Positions 58,790 through 64,000 of a stretch of DNA of 64,000 bases are shown one piece after another. A model generated the notes under the pieces. The model worked only from the letters and a program-made list of their open reading frames with translations. It did not search any database and was not told where the DNA came from. Position numbers and translations under genes: made by a program. Position 1 is the first letter of the stretch. The number at the start of each line of letters is the position of its first letter. Source of the stretch: Euryodendron excelsum. Lineage: Eukaryota; Streptophyta; Magnoliopsida; Ericales; Pentaphylacaceae. The stretch is taken from positions 25,261,001 to 25,325,000 of the forward strand of contig CM065389.1 in assembly GCA_033060915.1 (NCBI GenBank). The letters run 5' to 3'.

Positions 58790-60186
58790 TTGAGGGCTGA
58801 GATGGATAAGGAGAAGTGTTGGCTCTTTCAGTGGATTCACTCATCTCATAGTGGAAGAGTCCTCCTTTGATTCTTCTGCTGCTTTAGGGTTGAAAGGCTT
58901 GTAGTTATCTCTAATGATTTTCTTGATGTATTTGTCAAGATGCTCAGTTGAGACATCTAAGGTATTGAAGATCTCTTGCTTCAAATTGTTCCCCTCAGTC
59001 AGAAAAGCCTTACTCATTTTCCTCACTTTCTTCTCCACAAATAACAACCTTGTTGCACCATTTTATACCTTCTTGTCAACCTTTGTGAACATTTTTTCTT
59101 GATATTTCTTTATTTCCTTCATCATGTTCATCAAAGCTTTCATCTGCACAAAATTGTTGGTAGGCACAATGCTCGTAGGAAAAAGTTCCCTTTGAGCGTT
59201 AAAGGTTTCACCTTTTGCAAAAGTGTTGGCACTTGGTGCTTCAGTCTCCCTCATAAATTTTTCTTTCTTTGGGGTCCAAGCCTTGGTATGATTGTTGAAG
59301 TAATACCTCATTCTTGATAGAGTCTTGTGATTGTACTTATAAGAATTTAGACCTGACTTCCTCTTTTTTTCTTTTGACAAATCAACCTTAAAGTGCTTGA
59401 AAATTATTGTCAAAAACATCCCATAAGGCAAACTAATTTTCTTCCTTGTGGTAGAAAACATATGCCTTAGAATGTATTGGGCTAGATCAACTTTAGTTTC
59501 AGTAATGTATGTCCACATGAAGAAGAGTTTCTTATCAGAAATGTATTCAAACTTTCTACCTTTAGTGATAAAAATATGGCACACAAATGGTGGATAAGTT
59601 TTAATTTTAATGGGATGGGTTGCATGCTGTCATCAGTAATTTCTCTCCTTAAGAGAGCAAAAAGGGTTGGGCATCTACTAGGGCTGTTCTGGCCAAATTC
59701 TTCACCCATGCTTATACCCAAAATTTGGCAAATGATTCCTTTTGTAAGAGAAATAGCAACTCCCTTAACATAACTAAGGAGGTTTATGTATATAATACTT
59801 TCCTTAGCCAAATGGCCATAGAATTGCTCTACCAATTCAGGGTAAACATCTTCCCTCATCAAGGTCATTGGTTTTCATTCAAGCTTCTCAAGTTTTTCCT
59901 CAAAAGTAAACTTCTCCTTAGCAAAGAAGGCATAGTCTATTCATCTACCATTCAAAATAACTCTACAAGAAAATTTTTGTTCATACTTATCTTGGATGGA
60001 CTGTTTTTCAAAGTAGATGTCGTCCTCTAGCAATGGCTCATCCTTGATGATTTGCTTTCTTTTCCTCTTCTTCGAAGCATTGGAAGACTCCCCTTTGTTT
60101 TTCCTCTTCTTGCTTTCCTTCAATTTGGGTGTTAACTCCACTAAGGTTTGCTTGTCCTTCTTTGGTTTAGTGGTTTTGGGTTCCAT
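58790..60186 (-). pseudogene. Env-like ORF of element 1
   Basis: From an ATG at 60186 the minus strand encodes a Lys-rich N-terminus (KESKKRKNKGESSNASKKRK), 'VYPELVEQFYGHLAKES', 'KGIICQILGISMGEEF', 'LPYGMFLTIIFKHFKVDLSKE' and 'YNHKTLSRMRYYFNN'. A coiled-coil-like part (MKALMNMMKEIKKYQEKMF) follows. This is the env-like / 'putative plant transposon protein' domain of Sirevirus-type elements; its role is unknown. The pieces lie in different frames (59941-60186, 59482-59868, 59063-59584), so it is broken. Confidence 0.75.
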
Positions 60187-60379
60187 TGGAGATTACAATG
60201 GAGGTTATGAGCGGTTGTATAAAGCTGTGGAGGCTCAAATATGAGATTTATAGAGATTGGAAGAGAGATTTTAGGAGGATCTTGCAAATGGTGCAATGGT
60301 TTATCGAATGAGAGCATGTGTCCGAAATTTGGGGCAAAACAAGTTATTTATAGGCATGTATGCATATGTGCATATATAT

Positions 60380-60560
60380 GCAGATGGGTCGACTCTTGTC
60401 TTCAGGGGGTTGACATTTTTTGTGCCAAAAATTTTCTTGAGTCCTCTGTAAAAATGGGTCGACACTTGCTTTCAAGGGGTCAACTCTTTTCAACAGAGTC
60501 CTTTTCAAATCAAAATACCCTTCTTAGGTGTTGACTCTCTAAAGCCAGAGGTCGACTCAT
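60380..60560. repeat. GTCGAC-type repeat array in the element 1 pol-env spacer
   Basis: Units such as GGGTCGACTCTTGTCTTCAG, GGGTCGACACTTGCTTTCAA and AGGTCGACTCATTTT recur with a spacing of about 70 bp between pol and the env-like ORF. They have the same core and spacing as in the LTR. Confidence 0.7.
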
Positions 60561-60649
60561 TTTCTTATGAGATGTAGAGATGATTTTCAAATGACATAAG
60601 ATGAATTGCATAATCATATAAACAAGTTCAAATGATTCATATACATAAT

Positions 60650-63600
60650 CAATCATATATAACAAGATAATCAATAAAGTTAAAGGATTGCTCATCCTCA
60701 ATTCTCTCCTAATCATGCAAAATCTATCCTCACTCAATAGTTTTGTGAAAATATCAGCTAATTGATGTTTAGTGCTCACAAAATCAAGTTTGATATCACC
60801 TCTTTGCATATGGTCACGAATAAAATGATGTCTAATTTTAATGTGCTTTGTGTGAGAGTGTTGAATAGGGTTCTTGGTCAAATTGATGCCACTTGTGTTG
60901 TCACACTTGATAGGAATGTGTTCAAAAGTGAGTCCAAAGTCCTCTAGTTAGTGTTTGGTCTAGAGTACTTAAGCATAACACTTCCAGGTGCTATATACTC
61001 AATTTCTGTTGTAGAGAGTGTAACAGAGATTTGTTTGTTGCTAAACCATGAAACTAGCATATTACCAAGAAATTAACACGAGCCACTAGTGCTCTTTCTG
61101 TCCATTTTGCTTCTAGCATAGTTAGCATCTGAATAACCCATAAGGTTAAATGAAGTACCTTTGGGGCACCATAACTCTAGGTTGGGAGTGCTATTAAGAT
61201 ATATAAAAATCCTCTTTATAGCCATAATGTGAGATTCCTTAGGATTGGATTGAAATCTAGCACATAAGCATACACTAAACATAATAACAAGCCTACTTAT
61301 AGTTAGATAAAGCAATGATCTAATCATACTTCTATACAACTTGGTATCTATAGAAATACCTTTTTCATCACTGTCCAGCTTTGTTAAAGTATTCCTAGGA
61401 GTGCACAATGACTTTGCATTTTCATTCCAAACTTCTTGAGTAGATATTTGATATACTTAGCTGGGTTAGCTTGATTGTTCGATTTGAAATCTAAGGAAGT
61501 AATTAATTTATCTCATCATACTCATTTCAAACTCACCATGCATACACTTAGCAAATTCCTTACAAAGTTTTTCATTAGTAGAAGCCAAATATGATGTCAT
61601 CAACATAGATTTGCACAATAAGCATGTCATGGCCCCTAATCTTGATAAAAAAGTGTTGTATTAACTTTTTCTCTGGTAAAATTATTTTCAATAAAAAATT
61701 TGATCAATCTTTCATAATATGCCCTTGGGGCCTGTTTCAAAGCATAAAGTGTTTTTGTAAGTTTGAAAACATAATTTAGAAATTTTGAATTTTCAAAACC
61801 AAGGGGTTGTTCTACATAAACCTCTTTAGAAACAAATCTATTTAAAAATGCACTTTTCACATCCATTTGATGAAGTTTGAAATTTTTGAATCAAGAAAAT
61901 ACAAGCAACATTCTAATGGCCTCAAGTCTAGCTACAAATGTATAGGTCTCATCAAAATCAATTAATTCTTCTTGACTATAGCGTTGAGCTACAAGTCTTG
62001 CCTTGTTTCTCACAATAGTTTCAGATTCATCCATTTTGTTTCTAACAACGTATTTGGTTCCAATAACTAGATGATATTCAGGTCTAGCTACAAGGTTCCA
62101 AAAACGTCATTCTTTTCAAATTAATTTAACTCTTCTTGCATTGTCAAAATTCAGTATTCATCATGTTCAACTTCTAGAAAATATTTTGGTTCAATATGAG
62201 ATAGAAATGCATGATGATTACAAACATTTCTAAGAGATGATATTTTCCTTACCCCTTGTGATGAATCACTTAATATTTGATTTTGTGAATGGTTGTGAAA
62301 AAACTTTCACTCCTTTGGTAGCCCTTGATCCTCATCTTGTTGGTTTGAAGGACTACCTTATTCATCATTTTTCTTTTGTGAGACTTCACTTAAGTTTTGA
62401 TTGATAGTAAGATTATCTATGCTTTGCTCCACATCATTTACATCATCACTTATAATATTTCTAGGCAAAGAATTTAGTTTATTGAAGGTAACATGCACAA
62501 ATTTCTTTACAACCAACGTTAATTTATTAAAAACTCTAGAGGTCTTGCTATGTTTGGAGTTGTCAAGAAAACACTTTCATCAGATTTTGCATCAAACTTT
62601 TCAAGGTGATTTTTGTGTTTGTTCAAAACAAAACACTTGCATCCAAAAGCTTTAAGTATGAAACATTTGGCTTTCTTCATTTTCAAAGCTCATATGTGGT
62701 TTTGTTCAAAAACTTTCTAAATAAGATTCTATTTAAAACATATCATGTTGTGTTAATAGCCTTTGCATAAAAGTATTTTGGAAAATTGTTTTCATAAAGT
62801 AAGGTTCTCCCTATTTGTTCTAAAGTCCTATTCTTTCTCTCAACAACCCCATTTTGTTGAAGAATCTTAGAAACTAAAAAATTGTGTTTAAAATAATTTT
62901 CATTGCAATACTTTTCAAAAAGATTACAATCAAACTCATTGCTATAGTCAGTCCTAATTCCAGTGATTGTAATACCTTTATCATGTTGAACATTTTTGCA
63001 AAATTTTGTAAAGAAAACAATTGTTCCATTTTTGTGAGCAAGAAATAATGTCTAAGTGAACTTTGAGTAATCATCAACAATAACTAGAGTATATTGCTTT
63101 CCACCCAAGCTAAGAGTTCGAGTTGGTCCAAACAAATCCATATGCAACAACTGAAGTGGGCTAGATGTAGAAATCATATTTTTGAATTTAAAAGAAACTC
63201 TGGTTTGCTCCCCCTTTTGACAGGCATCACAAACTTTGTTTTTTCAAATTTGAGCTTGGGAAGTCCATTGACCAAATCATTTTTGAAAATTTTTCAAATG
63301 ATACTTATGCTTGTATGACCAAGCCTTCTATGCCACAACTAACTATCTTCACTGTTTACAGTAACAAGAAATTTTATTTTGGAAGAAGGTAAATCATTTA
63401 AATCAAAAATAGAAATATTGCCTTGTCTATGACCAGTCAATATGGTGTTATTGTCATTGATGTTCACTACAACTCATTTTGAAAATTCAAAAACAACTTT
63501 AAAACTCTTGTCACATAATTGGCTAATACTCAAAAGATTATGCTTAAGGCATTTATCAAGAAGAACATTCTTAATAGAGGTCGAAGAATCTTTACTACTT

Positions 63601-64000
63601 ATACCTATGATTTTACCTTTGCTGTTATCTTCAAAAGTGACCAAGCCTTCATCCTTTTGTGCAAGAGATGTGAATTGAGTCTCATCACCATTCATGTGTC
63701 TTGAACGTCCACTGTCCAAGGACCAATAGTTCTCCTTGAATTTTTGTTGAAGACATACATACAACAAGAGCAACTCAAGCTTTGACTTTTAGTACCCAAA
63801 CCATCTTGGGTCCATAGGGGTTAGTCTTCAATAGTTCTTTTGGAATCCAAGCCTTCTTAGTAACATGTGATGTTTTCATACGAAAATACTAATTTGCCCT
63901 TTGTCATCTTTTTTGGCAATAATAACATGTAATATAAGATTTTCTCAAAGGGGCATCAAACTAATTTTTGAAAAACTATTTCTTTTTGAAAGGATTGTGT
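60650..64000 (-). pseudogene. Copia-type pol of element 1 (protease/gag-pre-integrase to RNase H)
   Basis: The minus strand reads, from the right edge: a protease-like segment 'WSLDSGRSRHMNGD' (63650-63710) and the gag-pre-integrase domain 'LLDKCLKHNLLSISQLCDKSF' (near 63520). Integrase follows, with 'LLHMDLFGPTR' (near 63145) and 'VVERKNRTLEQ' (near 62820). RT 'FLNYVFKLTKTLYALKQAPR' lies near 61750, 'KRIFIYLNSTPNLELWCPKG' near 61190, and the RNase H end 'STKHQLADIFTK' near 60740. The domain order integrase before RT is that of Ty1/copia. Frequent stops and frameshifts make it inactive. The rest of gag is beyond the window. Confidence 0.85.

Larger units (their letters stand above)
56529..64000 (-). 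mobile_element. Younger Sirevirus-like Ty1/copia element (element 1), 5' end outside window
   Basis: Minus-strand order: gag C-terminal/protease region at the right edge, integrase, RT, RNase H, a spacer, the env-like ORF, polypurine tracts and the 3' LTR at 56529-58020. The LTR abuts the RT of element 2 exactly where the host sequence (AAGGTTCCAAA) should continue, as it does in element 1's own RT near 62091, so element 1 inserted into element 2. Many stops in pol show it is no longer active. An env-like ORF after a copia-type pol points to the Sirevirus genus. Confidence 0.85.

Noticed and set aside
1..64000. CRISPR arrays, bacterial operons, tRNA or rRNA genes
   Set aside because: I looked for regularly spaced repeats and for tRNA- or rRNA-like stretches and saw only microsatellites, element repeats and the SINE-type box A/B pairs. 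The split genes and element types are those of a plant nucleus.

Overview
The window is nuclear DNA of a flowering plant, almost certainly a eudicot. Genes are split by GT-AG introns up to 6.3 kb, the DNA is AT-rich, (CT)n tracts sit near gene starts, and much of the sequence is plant LTR retrotransposons and hAT-type MITEs. The species cannot be named from the sequence.

Layout. 1-6341: the 3' part of a decayed Athila-like Ty3/gypsy element (broken gag, protease, start of reverse transcriptase, 3' LTR), with a MITE inside the LTR. 7484-18370: a head-to-tail tandem duplication of about 5 kb. Each copy carries a short intronless type I MADS-box gene. Copy 1 also carries a broken 3' end of the exonuclease gene whose intact version abuts copy 2. 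Two MITEs with 8-bp target duplications lie only in copy 2, and other insertions or deletions distinguish copy 1, so the duplication is older than those events.

18038-38896 is the conserved gene core: a five-exon organellar 5'-3' exonuclease (minus, 396 aa), a six-exon plastid pyruvate dehydrogenase E2 (plus, 472 aa) and a two-exon LRR receptor-like protein (minus, 953 aa) whose kinase domain lacks key catalytic residues. From memory, the same three families lie close together in Arabidopsis (about At1g34380 to At1g34430), which suggests conserved microsynteny. The E2 gene has a 6.3-kb third intron carrying three MITE-like elements. The exonuclease gene carries a tRNA-derived SINE in an intron.

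38897-64000 holds no host gene that I can recognise. It is a nest of transposable elements: an old Sirevirus-like Ty1/copia element on the minus strand (3' LTR at 44642-46669, env-like ORF, RNase H/RT), interrupted by a 5.1-kb non-autonomous Athila-like element (48199-about 53340), a 545-bp TRIM (55131-55675) and a second Sirevirus-like element (56529 to beyond the window). The Sirevirus-like copies share arrays of a GTCGAC-containing palindromic motif in their LTRs and in the pol-env spacer, and repeated polypurine tracts next to the LTR.

All gene models were spliced by eye. Reading frames, exon lengths and family motifs agree, but no transcript data or searches were available.
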